Source: Corylus avellana
Taxonomy: Eukaryota > Streptophyta > Magnoliopsida > Fagales > Betulaceae
Reading direction: 5' to 3'
Length of the DNA: 64,000 nt
Assembly (NCBI RefSeq): GCF_901000735.1
Contig: NC_081545.1
Coordinates: forward strand, 10,339,973-10,403,972
Shown here piece by piece: positions 20,832-32,761 of this stretch; the stretch's first letter is position 1, and every line of letters starts with the position of its first letter. Made by a program: the position numbers and the translations under genes. The notes below the pieces were generated by a model, which saw nothing but the letters and a program-made list of their open reading frames with translations, was not told where the DNA came from and did no database searches.

Positions 20832-21291
20832 TCTTAGTTTGGTTTTAATAATTATCATGACAAACCTAAGTGTTTGTCTCTTGAATTGTTATTTGGCATG
20901 TATTATGAACACTTCCAATAATCTTACGAATTGGGAAGAGTGACCAGCAACTACTTACAAAAATATTGTTGTCGTTCTACTAGTTTTTTTTTTTTTTTTT
21001 TTGATAACGGGGAACTCTTCCAAGGAGATCAGGCCACTTTGTGTACTTCCCCACCACTAATAGGACCTTAAAAAGTAGAAATTCGAGGCCTATGGTCACT
21101 TCATGCTCAAATATAGATTTATGAACTCTTGGAATGAGACAACTTTAGGCTTAGTATAAGCTATTCTTCTGATTCCTGAGTGAGTGCAAAGATTATTGCC
21201 GTTTAAACACATGTAAACCATGCCGAACAATCGCCGGATCATTGTTATTTGTTAGAGTACTATCAAAGTTTACTAGACTATCGTCGTTAGA
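20703..21291 (+). repeat. WSD-downstream intergenic unit (copy B), with local tandem duplication
   Basis: Matches 63297-63814 closely. Here a ~100-bp segment from CCACCCTTTATATA to GTGTTTGTCTC is duplicated in tandem (about 20711-20800 and 20796-20881), with two (TA)n tracts. The cassette motif lies at about 21000-21130. No gene. Confidence 0.8.
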
Positions 21292-22424
21292 TGTAATGCC
21301 CCGAAAAACCACCAACTTTCAAAGGTTAATAATTTTCTCAAAGCACTTTCATAAAACATATTCTTCAAAGGTTTTATAGCCCGATAGCCAAAACCCCTTG
21401 TAAGTGGCCCCAAATCCCTTGAGATTTTCCAAAAACAATACCAAAACCTAACTCTCTGCCCGAATGTTTGCTAGGGGTGCATCCGAGTGTTAGCCCTTAA
21501 CTTTAGTGTGAGCGTTTGCAAGGGGGGACCACCCCAAGCGTTCGTTGACTAGTCTTTGGGCCAGTGGGTAATACATAAATGTACGCTTCAACCATTTGAT
21601 GCACTGTGTAAATAGTATCGGAACGTTCGCTGACACTCTGAAAAGTAATTTTAACCCATTATCCACTTTTCAGAAGAAGGCACGCCCTAAGCCCCTATAT
21701 AAATTCTCATCTTTGTCCCTCAATCTCTCCCAACACCAGAAAAAACCCTAATCCTAGAGTGAAGAGTGATTTGGAAGGGATCTTGGTGTGTTTTGCCATC
21801 TTCTAAGGTAACCTCTTGCCCAAACATTTAGCATTTATGTTATGCTTCCTCTCGCCCGAATATGCGAGCTTAGGGTTTTAATGGCCCATTTTGTTAGAGA
21901 GAACCTATTGTGTCACTCGAAGAGTTCTCTAGTAATGCATATAACAATGTGTCATATTTCATTATAGCAGAGATTTGTGATGTCAGAGGACTCAATCAAG
22001 CGTACGAGGTAAGTAAACACTTACGACTGCTTTCCTTAAGAACGTGCGATATGTCAGCTAACTAAGCATGCATATGATATGAGCATACCTACTTTTGTAT
22101 AGCTAGGTAATTGTCTTAATAATTGGTTGACAAGATACATCGTATGACATGGTACACTAGTACGCGCAGTATAATGGATTTGGGCTTACTATATAAATTT
22201 GATTCTATGGTCAAATGCATGTGGATGTAATATATGGGCCTTGGATCTAATGGTTATTTCGTGACATGCGCAACCTTAAGTGCTGGATCACTGCAGGACG
22301 GACATTATTAGTAGCGTGGGCCACCCGATGTCGGACTCGGTCAGGCTGCTAGTAAATGGAAGATAGCGTACAATGGTTAAGGCACCGACATTTTCTTATA
22401 GGTCCCTCTAGACAGCACCAACCT

Positions 22425-24552
22425 TGTAACTCCCCCAAAACTGGCCTTGGCCAGCCTGGCAGGGTTACTAGCAACTACCCTAGTTTAACCAACTGGTGGC
22501 TAAATGGGGAACCGCCCCTCTAAGCATTATCAGAGTTAATGCATAGGAAGGTGAAATAAATCTGAGAAATTTATAAATCATTACAGGTGCAAGTATAATC
22601 CTCAATTTGAAAACATAGAGCAACTAATAATATAAAGCAACCCTAATAACAACATGAAGATCTTAAAATAAAGTCTACAGTGGCAACCATACCACTTTTG
22701 AGTTCTAGGAAAAAGCTCCCTATAAGAGTAATAATCACGTAAGTCTAACGACTTAGTAAGTAAACTTCACAATTGGTTATGACAAAAACTCATTATTATT
22801 AAGCATAAATAAACGTGCAGTTTTGATAAACATTGAAAGGAGGTGTTGTCTCCGTTAATACATCTTGAAAATATTGTTTAGTTTGATAAATGGTAGTGTA
22901 CTCCCGGCGGCAATCGCCTGAGCATTTTAATGCAGAGAACTAATGCTTTATAGGTCATAACTATCATATATGGTCTACCCAAGATACTACCCATTCTTAG
23001 CGGGGTTAGTGCTATCCCGAGGGGCCAGTAATACAATGTCGGTGCCTCAACCATTGTACGCTACCATCCATAACACTAGCAGCCTGACCGAGTTCGATCT
23101 CGGGTGACCTACGCTACTAAGGATGTATGTCCTCTAGTGACCGCCCGTTAAGGCTGCGCTGGTCACGAAACAACCATTAGAGGCCTATATAACAATACAC
23201 AACATTTGACAGTTGAATCAAGTCTATATAGTAAGCCCATTGCCATTATACCGCATGTATCGGTGTACCATGTCATACAATGCATCTTATGAGTCAGTTA
23301 TTAAATCAGTTACAAAGTTATTACAAAAAGTAGACATGCTCATATTATATGCGTGGTCAGTAAGCTAACATATCCTATGTTTTTAAGGAAAGCGTTAGTA
23401 AATGTATACTTCCCTCGTATGTTCGCTTGAGTCCTCCGACATAACGAATCCTTACTATAACGAAACACGACTCATCGTTATAAGCAGTACAAGAGAACTC
23501 TACGAGGTCCCATCTAACGAAAATGAAGGCTAAAACCTTTGTACACATTTTTTGGACTTAGGGGCGTGTAATGCATTCTCTAGTCGAGCGCTTGTTCCCT
23601 AGGGCGAGCATTCGACGAGGGGCTAAGGTTTGGCCAGAAATCCCCAAAAATGGTTTTAGGCTTCTATCTAAGGCTGTGGGTTGGCATCTTCTTTCCTATG
23701 CTTAAAATAAACACATATGCCAAAACACAAAGAATCAAAAGGTGTTTCAAAGCCTTTCGAAAGCATTCTTGGTTTTGTTAAGAAATAGGCACATCCAAGG
23801 GTGGATTGAAAATATTTCGAAATCATTTTTTGCTTTTACAAGAAATGGGTACAAAGAACTTGTCTTGACATCTTTAAAACTTGTAGCACTAGAAGAGTAA
23901 TCAACAATAGAAAATCATGAAGAAAGGGTTAAGAAGTTACCTTAGAAGATAGCTAGAGATCCACACCTCTTCCTTCTCCAAGAACACTCACAAACCTTAC
24001 AAACTCTCAAAAACAAACCAAGCAGGGTTTATCTAGAGCAACAGTGGCTAAAATGAGGTTTAAGGGTCATATGAGGGGTGGGTTTATATAGGGAAAAAAG
24101 ATAAGAGCGCTGCATGGAAAATCCTGAAAAGGTGCGAGCACTCGTGGACTATGGTGTCGAGCGCTCGTGTACTGTTCACAACGGGTTAAAAATACTTTTC
24201 AGGTGTGCGATTTGGGTACTGTGCAGGAGTCTAAAAATTGGTTAACAAGTGCTCGCAGACTGTTGCAGCGAGCACTCGTGTACTATTCACAAAAGGTAAA
24301 AAATGCTCAGAGGTACAATTGGGTAATGCACAACGGGTATTGCATTGTTCATGCAAGCACTCGTGTGGTTCCTTGGGCGAGCGCTCGCCCAGTGAGGGTA
24401 CTTTGGATTTTTCCTTGCTAAAAGGCTTTAAGGGCTTGTGTTAATCAAAGAAGGTTTAGGCCACGTGTTTTAAAGTTCGTTTTAAGGAATTATTAACCAG
24501 TTAAGAAACCTTTACCATTTTAAAAGAAATAGTGATTTATCAAGATATTACA
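22425..24552 (-). mobile_element. Related solo LTR 'J' nested in H, 2128 bp
   Basis: Starts TGTAACTCCCCC and ends AAGATATTACA, with flanks AACCT (22420-22424) and AACCC (24553-24557), a 5-bp duplication with one mismatch. Its left part resembles the reverse complement of H (CTCTAAGCATTATCAGAGTTAATGC), so it is an H relative in opposite orientation. On the minus strand a TATA box lies near 24090. It contains a cluster of GAGCGCTCG-type palindromes between 24125 and 24390. Two open frames at 24167-24444 are not supported as genes. Confidence 0.6.
24375..24390. promoter_or_regulatory. Palindrome GGGCGAGCGCTCGCCC in LTR J
   Basis: Perfect 16-bp palindrome. Related strings (GAGCGCTCG, GAGCACTCG, AGTGCTCGC) recur at about 24134, 24159, 24249, 24270 and 24355, several followed by TGTACTGTTCAC or TGTACTATTCAC. 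A protein-binding role in the LTR is possible but unproven. Confidence 0.4.
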
Positions 24553-24804
24553 AACCCTGCTAAGAATCAGTATTATCTCGGGTAGACTATACGTGATAGG
24601 TAGGACCTAATAATGCATTAGTTTTCTTTATTAAAACACTTAGGCAATTGCCATTGGAAGTACACTACTGATTTCAACAAAACAATATTTTTATGGTGTA
24701 TTAACGGATACAACACCTCTTTCAAACATTTGTCAAACTGCACGTTTCTTTCTGCTCATTAATAATTGGCTCATGTCAAACCCAATTGTGAACTTTACTT
24801 ACTA

Positions 24805-25241
24805 AGGGCACTAGCAGCAGCTTCCCTTTGATTTTCCCTAAGTTTAGGGCACAAAACTACTTTTTGCTTCACTATGAAAATATATTTCACAATAGCTTCT
24901 CTTATCTTTCTCTATATTATTAAAATATTATTTCTTTACAAAATACAAGTTCCCTACCTGCCCTCATTTTTTTTTTTTTTTTTCACAAAATCCCAACACA
25001 ATTCCCAATTAAAGACAAAAAGATGAAAGATGAGAGATGAAAGAGAAAGGTTTATATTAAAATAATGTAAGTATAGGAAATCACTTTTGGTTTCCTATAC
25101 ATTGGGAAACACTGTAACAACCCTTGAGGGTTGGTTAAATGTAAGGAATTTGAAGTAAGTAGGTTTTTGTGAGTTTTTTGAAATTTTTCCTAAACATAAG
25201 GAAGGGAATGACATATGGGGCATCTGCTGCTAGAGTGCTCT
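24805..25241. mobile_element. Probable hAT-type MITE, ~440 bp
   Basis: The left end GGGCACTAGCAGCAGCTTCCC and the right end, read in reverse complement as GAGCACTCTAGCAGCAGATG, form imperfect inverted repeats typical of plant hAT MITEs. An 8-bp target duplication was not convincingly found. Confidence 0.5.
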
Positions 25242-25588
25242 CAGCCTTTAGATTTATGCGGTTATTACATCTTGTAGAAAACCTCTTTCTAGGAAGAGGA
25301 GAGTGGAGAGGTTGCCACTACGGATTTATTTAAGACAGAGATCTTCATGTTGTTATTAGGTTTGATCAGATTACTTGTATTTCTATTAGTTGCTCCATGT
25401 CTATATTTCGAGGATAACATATGCTTCCTTTATGGTTATTAGATTTCTTAGATTTATTTCATCTTCCTATGCATTCACTCTAATTATGCTTAGAGGGGTG
25501 ATTCCCTAGTCAGCTACCAGTTAGTTATATTGGGGTAATTGCCAATAACCCTACCAAACTGGTCAAGGGCAGATTTGGGGGTGTAACA

Positions 25589-27180
25589 TTAGATATCACT
25601 CACTATTTTTTGATGTTGCTTATTTTAAGTACTAGTTAGGCGCTGAAAAATATTTTTTTAAAAAATTTGGTTGAAAATATATTTTGATGAAAAATATTTT
25701 ATGTCAAAACAAATGAATCATAAGTTACACATTATAGTGAAAAAAATGTGAGGAAAAGTCATCCCTCTACGTTTTTCTTCGGTCTCTTAGCTATTCGTTT
25801 TGCAAGAAAAAGGCACTATAGATGGATGCATGAACCCGCGACCATAAAGAATCATATAAAGGCCAAGAATAGGCCTACCAACTTCCAACCTCAAGGCTCC
25901 AGCCAAAGTGTTAGGTGAATAATTTTTCAACACCTAGCATAATAGATTGGTTAGGTTTTAACTCTTAAGGGAATTTCTACTTTTAAGATTTTGAGGTAAC
26001 TTAGTCATTTTACAAATACAAGATTTGAGATTAATTTTTATTTACCATCTTTATTAATTCAATGCCCTAAAAATAATAGTTCAATTAAAAGATAAAAATA
26101 CAAAACAAAACAGTTAACTAATGAATAACAATTGAAGATAAATGATCTCCTTATTAAACTATTAGTCTATTACTATTCTAGGATATTTAATTAAACACTT
26201 ACAAAAAAGCTCAAAATTCATGGTTGAAGAACCCCGTCTATATATATATATATGTTTCATGTAAAGAAGTGTTAAATTACAACTTATTCCAAAATTTTAA
26301 ACTGATATGAAAGAATAAATTTAATCATTTAATTAATAGTACTTTAACAGACAAAGAGGTTGCTGATTCTTGTCCGCTAGTAATAGCAAATGCCACACGC
26401 ATTAGAAATTTGACACCTAGGAAAAGTCACTCTATGGTGACATATACATCCACGCGTGTAGCCTTCAAAAGAGACACTCTACATCGGGAATTATGATCTT
26501 CAACAATTTATTGCCTAAATTATTGAGAAAGAATGTATATAACACTCATCTTTACAAATAAATTTTAGACGGTCTAAGTACTTATCGAAATATATAAGTC
26601 CTATATGAATAAAATGTTGGGCATCTCAATCGGTCAGGAGATATGGTGTTCCTTGGTTCCTTGCCCACCATTAATTGCACATGCCAAAGTAGAAATTGGA
26701 GGCCCAGTGTCACTTCATGTTGAAATATAAACTTACGTAACCTTGGGAATGAGACAACTTGAGTTAATGCTGATTAGTTTTTGTTGAAAAGTTTGTATTT
26801 GTTTTGGCTTCTGTCTTTGCATTCTAGCAGTGGTTTGTTGGTTGGGCTTTTCCTTCTATTTGCAGTTTGTAGGTGGGGTTGGCTTTTTCCTTTGTATCCT
26901 GGCAGTTGCTGTGGTTTCTTATTGTTTTATTTAACAATGATTAAGCCATTTTTAGTTGACAGTCAATAATGTCAAAATAAAAATATAGTATCTACCATTA
27001 TTTCTTAATATCAAAATTTAAGGAGACCTTATAAATTTATATTAGTCAATGTTCAATGTTGTGAAAATGTCACATTTTGATAATCTAAGGTGGGATATTG
27101 TCATGTGTGGTAGAAATATTGTCTTAACTTTTTGAAATGTATGAAAATGTAAAATTGTTTTAAACTACTCTAGGCTTCCA
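25589..27180 (+). repeat. WSD-downstream intergenic unit (copy B), continued
   Basis: Parallel to 46145-48690 and 51951-54060, with many substitutions, making this the most diverged copy. The cassette occurs at about 26600-26760. At about 27120-27160 it preserves the unoccupied form of the site filled by a TIR element at 48693. Frames here are short and unsupported. Confidence 0.75.
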
Positions 27181-28519
27181 AGTTGGGGTTGTTATTAGCT
27201 GTTGAACTATTTTGTCCGAATACCCATCAAATCATAGGCAGCCTGTTTGGCAAATCACATCAAATAATTGAAGTAAAACTCCATTCCATATGGTCCATAT
27301 ATATGGTATTAACAATATACTGTGTCGATGGCTCGTGGGACCCGTCGACACAATTTGTTTAACTGCATTTTTAAGTTCCACTTCAGACGTGGTTTGAAGT
27401 TTCGAACGTTACAATTTGTTTGACCTTTTTGACCTTTTGCATGAAATATCAAACATCCTTCAAATTTTGTCCCGATGTTAAAATTGTCTGCACTCTCACT
27501 CGAACAAGAAATATTTCTAACACTTTCGAAGGCAATGTTTTGTTTTCCAATCTGATTTGAAAACTTAAACCATTCAGCATTGTTACACATAAATCCACCA
27601 TTAAGACTCATGGGCCAAGGATCTGGCGTCCCCAAGAAACCCAATACGCTCATGTGGGCTTTGTGGGTGCGGTCCAATACGAAGTCCATAGATATAGTGT
27701 CGTCTCTTGAACGCTCGGGCCACTTGCTTAAATTCGAGAATACACTGGACCAAATCTTTTATATTTAATGACCAAATATGCCCGTTACAGTCAGAACGTG
27801 CTCCGACTATAGGGACATCTCACATGTGTCAAGATCCTTAGAACGGTTACACTTTTCCCTTAAAAGAACTCTCGATGGTTATGCGCCATCCTCGGAATCC
27901 TATTAATGGCGATAATGGTTTCATATCAACTATAATGGATAGGGAACATGAAACTCCTCCAACCGTTACGCACCAACATGATCGGCTATAAAAGACCTAT
28001 TCTCTGAAGAGAGAGGTAACAGACTAAACGGCATACTAAGCTTTATACTAAGTCTACACAAGCACTAACTTAAGCATCGGAGGAGGAGTCACTGGCCATC
28101 ACCTGGTGAATCCTCTTGACGTGTGATCTTGTCTACAGGATCAAAGGAAAGCGAGCAAGAGAGAATTTTCGATTGGCCCTTGGGTCCACCATACCAAGAA
28201 ATATTTCTTACACTTTTCGAAGGCAATGTTTTGTTTCCCAATCTGATTTCAAAACTTGAACCATTCAACACCATTTTCATGGGAACTTGAATATAACCTC
28301 CGTCCTAAGTTCTTGGTTTCCAAGTTCACTTACATTTATTGGTCACCAAGTTTTTTGTAACATATTTTAAATGTTTAAAAGACAGGTCATCATGTTTGAC
28401 CATCCACGACAGATAGCTACAGATGGGCAGTGATTCTCTATTATACGGGCTGTGAAATAAATGTTTCGGCCCCATTAACCCTACTTGAAATAAATGTTTC
28501 TGGGCATCTTTAGTTACAT
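27181..28519. other. Remnant WSD promoter plus unidentified DNA replacing exons 1-2
   Basis: 27181-27330 resembles DNA upstream of the intact WSD gene (AAATCACATCAAATAATTGA, also at about 54145, 55980 and 58735). Beyond this, where exons 1 and 2 should lie, the sequence is unrelated. A 75-bp block (AGAAATATTTCT...AATCTGATTT) at about 27508-27580 is repeated directly at about 28196-28270. Between them lies LTR-like DNA with CTATAAAAG near 27985. A 126-codon minus-strand frame (27309-27689) spans one repeat and resembles no family I know. Confidence 0.45.
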
Positions 28520-29513
28520 TTAAGGGTGGCAAAATGGGTACTTGACACGACCCGCGGGTACCCATTACACGATTAGCCTATACACAGACACGAACCGTTT
28601 AGCTAAACGAGTAATCGGGTTTGACACGAAAATAGCCGGGTAACCCGAAATGACCCGTTTTACCCGTTTAAAATAACCGGGTCTAATCGGTTAGACACAA
28701 CCCGTTAAAACCCTAAACTATAGAATAAAAATATAAAAAAATAAAAAATTGTAATATATGAAGAGAACCCATTTATGGAAATGAGGGAAGAGAAGAGGAA
28801 CAAGAGGGCAATTGCTGCTATGGCGGGTAAGAGCAAGAGGATTAGGGATCTTGGTTTTGATTTGGGCTTTGTGGGTCTGTGAATCTGTGAAACGCCATTG
28901 CAGTTGCAGAGACCGAGAAAGAAGGTCTCTTTCCATCCTTTTTCCTCTTTGTTTGTTTGGTTTTTTTTGGGGGGGGGGGGGGCAGAGTGAGAAAATTTAG
29001 TTCAGTGCTGATCATCCTTACCAAGCTTATAAACTAGTAGAAAATCTCCATACCAGTAATCTCTAAAGCTTTGTTTGTTTGGCAGGAAATATCGGTGAGG
29101 ACGGCGACGGTCAGGAGGGAGACCCGAGAGAGAGAGAACCGAGACTCGAGAGGGAGAGTCGGGAGAAGCTGAGACGGAGGGAGAGTGAGAGTCTGAGAGA
29201 CCGAGACTGTCACTTGAGAGAGAGAGAGCAAGTAGAGATCGAGTGATGTGTGAGAGAGGCAGACTGGCAGATCTGCCGTCTGCCTTATCCTGAAGAAGAA
29301 GAAGAAGAAAAAAAAAAAAAAAAAAAAAAAAAAAACCGGGTCTAGCGGGTCAACCCGCCAAACCCGCCGAGTCGACCCATCAGACACGAAATTACCGGGT
29401 CTTAATCGGGTAGACCCGATTACGATCAGAACCCGATAAGCCCAAACCCAATACCTGTTTTTTCGTGTCTTGTTCGTGTCAGGTTCGCAGGTCGTGTCAA
29501 AATTGCCGACCCT
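28520..29513. mobile_element. Non-autonomous hAT-like element, 994 bp, 8-bp TSD
   Basis: Flanked by AGTTACAT on both sides (28512-28519 and 29514-29521), the 8-bp duplication length of hAT elements. Ends are AAGGGTGGCAAAATGGG on the left and, in reverse complement, AGGGTCGGCAATTTTGACA on the right. Subterminal regions are full of CGGGT/ACCCG repeats. The centre holds a 14-G run (28969-28982), a GA-rich block (about 29095-29240) and a long A-run (about 29309-29334). No transposase. The open frames inside come from low-complexity sequence. Confidence 0.8.
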
Positions 29514-29521
29514 AGTTACAT

Positions 29522-29799
29522 AAATTAATTCAATCAAAATTAGGAAACCATACTAAAGTCACAAAAGAAAATCCTGGGCTTGGTGAAGTTGGGAAAGGTC
29601 GTAGTTTCAGAATAAGAATCATCTCCATTTCATGGTAAAATTTATAATTTGTGCATCTGATAGTTACCTACCGGCTAACGTGCAATAGACATAACAATAT
29701 TTCCTAATTAACTTTGGCTAGTTTCAGCAAAATCAATGCTTAGAGTATATACTTTTGTTAATAGATTGTTTCATTTGAATTTTATTTTCCAAAGTGCAG
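29522..29799 (+). pseudogene. Residual intron 2 of WSD copy 2
   Basis: Similar to 61140-61346 of the intact gene (TTAGGAAACCATA...AAAGTCACAAA) and leads to the exon 3 acceptor at 29799. Exons 1 and 2 are not found upstream. Confidence 0.65.
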
Positions 29800-31912
29800 A
29801 CGATGAATGATATAATTGTTGGGATGATCTTCTATGGAACCCGGTTATGCATGCAAGAGATAAGCCATAAATCAAGCAATTCAGATTCTGCAACATTGGT
29901 GTTGCTCAACACTAGGAAAGTTATGAACTATAAATCAATCAAGGAGATGGTGGGAGACTCAGAGGCACCATGGGGGAACCGAATTGCCATCTTGCATGTA
30001 CCAATACCAAAGTTTAATGATCCTTAATCCTCAAACCCACTTGAGTATGTGTTGGAAGCACAAACGATAATCAAGAAGAGGAGAACCTCATTAGGCGTTT
30101 ATTTCATTGATAGGCTTTTGGACATTGTGAAGAAAGTGGCCCAGAGGTACATGCATGATCTTATTCATCTTGAACAATATTTCTTTGTTTATAAAATAAT
30201 GCAACTTTTAGCACCCATTTATCACACACAATATGTTTCGTTTATATGCACAGACTAGGTTGTATCGGAGCTTATTGTTGCACAAACCTTCCCCCATTCC
30301 CTGTTTGTAATCTCAGAAAAAAAAAATAAAATAAAAAATAAAAAAACAAACTTTAGAAAATTGTAGAGCAAATAGCTGGGTTTATTAATTCTAGGCAAGT
30401 TGTGATATGCTAAAGCTATGTGAAATTTCGAAAACAGGTTCTTCAAAAAAATTGCTAAGCAACATATATAATAGTACATAATCAAATTTTTGTGTCCTAA
30501 ATAAATAAAAAAAGGTGAAATTTGGAATGAATTTTATTTTTGAATTGCCATATTAGAAATTTCTCATAATTTGGGCATGTTGGGTACTGCAGATAGCTGC
30601 TAGATATGTTCATGGGACATTGAGGAACTCCAATATGACGATCTCAAACATGATTGGGCTAATGGAACAAGTGTTTATGGCTAATCATCCGCTTAAAGGC
30701 TTTTATTTTATGACACCTAGTTTAGCTCAAGTAATATATAATACTCATACAATGCAATTAGTCCTTTTATTTTGTGACAATTTGTTACTTTTGATAGAAA
30801 AAAAAAAAAATCAACATTAATTAGTGTGTGACCACCTTCTCATAGATAGGGATGAATAATTTATGGCAAATTTTTATCTAAAAGTCACTTATTTGAATTA
30901 TTATCCAATAAAGAGGGTATTTGATTTAATTTGTACTTTTCTCATTAGTCATTAATATGGCTTTAGTTTAGCATATCTCCTATAATTTTTAAACGGTTTA
31001 GTTTGAATTTTAAGTTTTTCATGTAAAAGAGAAAATAAAATTAAATCTGAACCATTGGTCGAAAATACTACTCTTCTGTAAATTTTTTTTTTTTTTTTCA
31101 GCACTTGAGCTAAACATGTAACCGGATAAATTGTTAGGTTCTAATAGAACCGAGACCATAAATTCTAAAGGAACTTAAACCTTTTAGATTTTGAGAAAAA
31201 CAAAACATTTTATAAACACTAGCTTTGAGATTAATTTTGCGTTATTTTATTGATCATTCCATCATTTATTTGGAAATATTACAATGACATAGAATTGGAG
31301 ATAAACTCCTAAAATTTTTTGGCGATACCTTCAAGTTGGCGTAAACACCTTATCGACATCTAGACTCTTATGACAATTGGACTTTGCACTGTAGTGTTAC
31401 ATACTCAAACTGTTAACTGAAATAGATAACTATCAACAAGCCATATCCCATATAACATTACCATTCAGCTTCCTTTTTTTGTTTTTTTTTTTGGGTCAAT
31501 TTTGTCAATCATAACATGTATTGAAGGGCTAGCTTTATTATTAGTGTTACACTTACTTAAATCTTTGGTGTTAAACTTTTTTTTTGGTTTTCTTTGGTGT
31601 TAAATTTTGTTATTTATGTGCAAAAATTCTAGAGTGCTTTTTTTTGTGCCATTTTTGATGACTACTTGTAGGGCTCATTACTTTTAATTAGATTCATAAT
31701 AATTTATGGCCCATTGTAACAAGATTTTGTTTTCAAAATGGGTTTGCAGAATCTTACTATAACAATAGTAAGTTACATGGTAAATTTGTGGGTTACTGCT
31801 GGGATTGAAAAAGGACTCTTTGATCCCCAAAAGTTCTAAGTCATGCGTGGAAAACGCCTTTTAGATGATGCTCAAAGCCGCAGATGAGGTTCCTGCACAC
31901 AAAAAGTTTTAA
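29800..31912 (+). pseudogene. WSD-like acyltransferase pseudogene, exons 3-5 (copy 2)
   Basis: Three exons homologous to the intact gene. Exon 3 (29800-30146; NDIIVGMIFYGTRLCMQEIS) has an in-frame TAA at 30025-30027, where the intact gene has AAA, and a net 4-nt deletion near its end (347 versus 351 nt). Exon 4 (30593-30730; YVHGTLRNSNMTISNMIG) keeps length and splice sites. Exon 5 (31750-31912) has one extra T that creates a stop after GLFDPQKF. Exons 1 and 2, including the HHxxxDG catalytic motif, are missing. It cannot make an active acyltransferase. A TIR element follows 29 bp after the old stop codon. Confidence 0.9.
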
Positions 31913-31941
31913 TTCGAAGGCCACCCTTCACCCTATATATA

Positions 31942-32497
31942 TGGAAAAATATAAAAAAGCCTCCAAAACTATTAGACGTTTCCGTTTTAGCTCCTAATGT
32001 TCAGAAAGCGATAAAGTAGTCCCCCAAACTACCAAAAAGTTGCAATTTGGCCACTCCATTAGTGAACACCGTCAAATTGGATGAAAAATGCAAAACGACG
32101 TCCCTTTTTTAGGTTAAGTTACTAAAATGCCCTTCTGAAAAAAATAAATTTAAAAAATGCCCCCCAAAATTACGTCGTTTTAGGAAAAAAAAAAAAAAAA
32201 AAATCTGTGGTTAGGGGTGGCCGACGAGCCATCCCTAACCACAGATTTTTTTATTTTTTTCCTCAAAACGACGTAGTTTTGGGGGGCATTTTTTAAATTT
32301 TTTTTTTTTTTTAGTAACTTAACCTCAAAAAACGACGTAGTTTTGAATATTCCATCCTATTTAACAGTAATGACTAAAGAAGTGGCCAAAATGCAACTGT
32401 TTGATAGTGTGAGGGGCTACTTTTAACACTTTTTGAACATTAGGGGGCTAAAATTGAAACGGCTAGTAGTTTGGGGGGCTTTTTTATATTTTTCCCA
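31942..32497. mobile_element. TIR element (GGGAAAAATATAAAAAAGC family) with internal hairpin, 556 bp
   Basis: The left end GGAAAAATATAAAAAAGCC and the right end in reverse complement (GGGAAAAATATAAAAAAGCC) form long inverted repeats, sited in TA-rich DNA so the TSD is ambiguous. The centre (about 32158-32288) folds again: AAAACGACGTA/TACGTCGTTTT arms and AATCTGTGGTTAGGG/CCCTAACCACAGATT flank a six-base loop region. No coding. It is a relative of 44173-44650. Confidence 0.8.
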
Positions 32498-32761
32498 CAT
32501 ATATATATCTTGTAGTTTGGTTTTAATAATTATAATGACAAACCTAAGTGTTTGTCTCTTGAATTGTTATTTGACAAACCCAATAATCTTACGAATTGGG
32601 AAGAGTGACTAGCAACTACTTACAAAAATATTGTTGTCGTTCTTCTTCTGTTTTTATTTTTTTTATTTTTTTAATGGGGAACTCTTCCAAGGAGATCGGG
32701 CCACTTCTTGTACTTCCCTACCACTAACAGCACCAGCCAAAGTATAAATTCGAGGCCCACG
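32498..32761 (+). repeat. WSD-downstream intergenic unit up to insertion site of E
   Basis: Parallels 20850-21090 and 63355-63620. It ends in CCACG (32757-32761), the left target duplication of E; the unit resumes at 45065. Confidence 0.8.

Larger units (their letters stand above)
21292..25588 (+). mobile_element. LTR-like repeat 'H', long form with nested insertions, TSD TTAGA
   Basis: Flanked by TTAGA (21287-21291 and 25589-25593). It begins TGTAATGCCCCG and ends GGTGTAACA. A TATATAA promoter-like box precedes a CCCTCAATCTCTCCCAACACC leader near 21700-21740. Unlike the ~850-900-bp copies elsewhere, it keeps an extra ~0.8 kb (about 21850-25330, excluding nested elements), so the short copies share an internal deletion. 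Nested inside are 22425-24552 and about 24805-25241. Confidence 0.65.

Noticed and set aside
24167..24444. 84- and 68-codon frames in LTR J
   Set aside because: They fall in a palindromic LTR region, overlap in two frames and have no recognisable domain.
26781..26969. Hydrophobic 62-codon frame suggesting a small membrane protein
   Set aside because: The homologous positions in the parallel intergenic copies do not preserve the frame; chance product of T/G-rich DNA.
29034..29537. 167-codon minus-strand frame in the hAT-like element
   Set aside because: It contains a long poly-Phe from an A-run and crosses the transposon end; not a gene.
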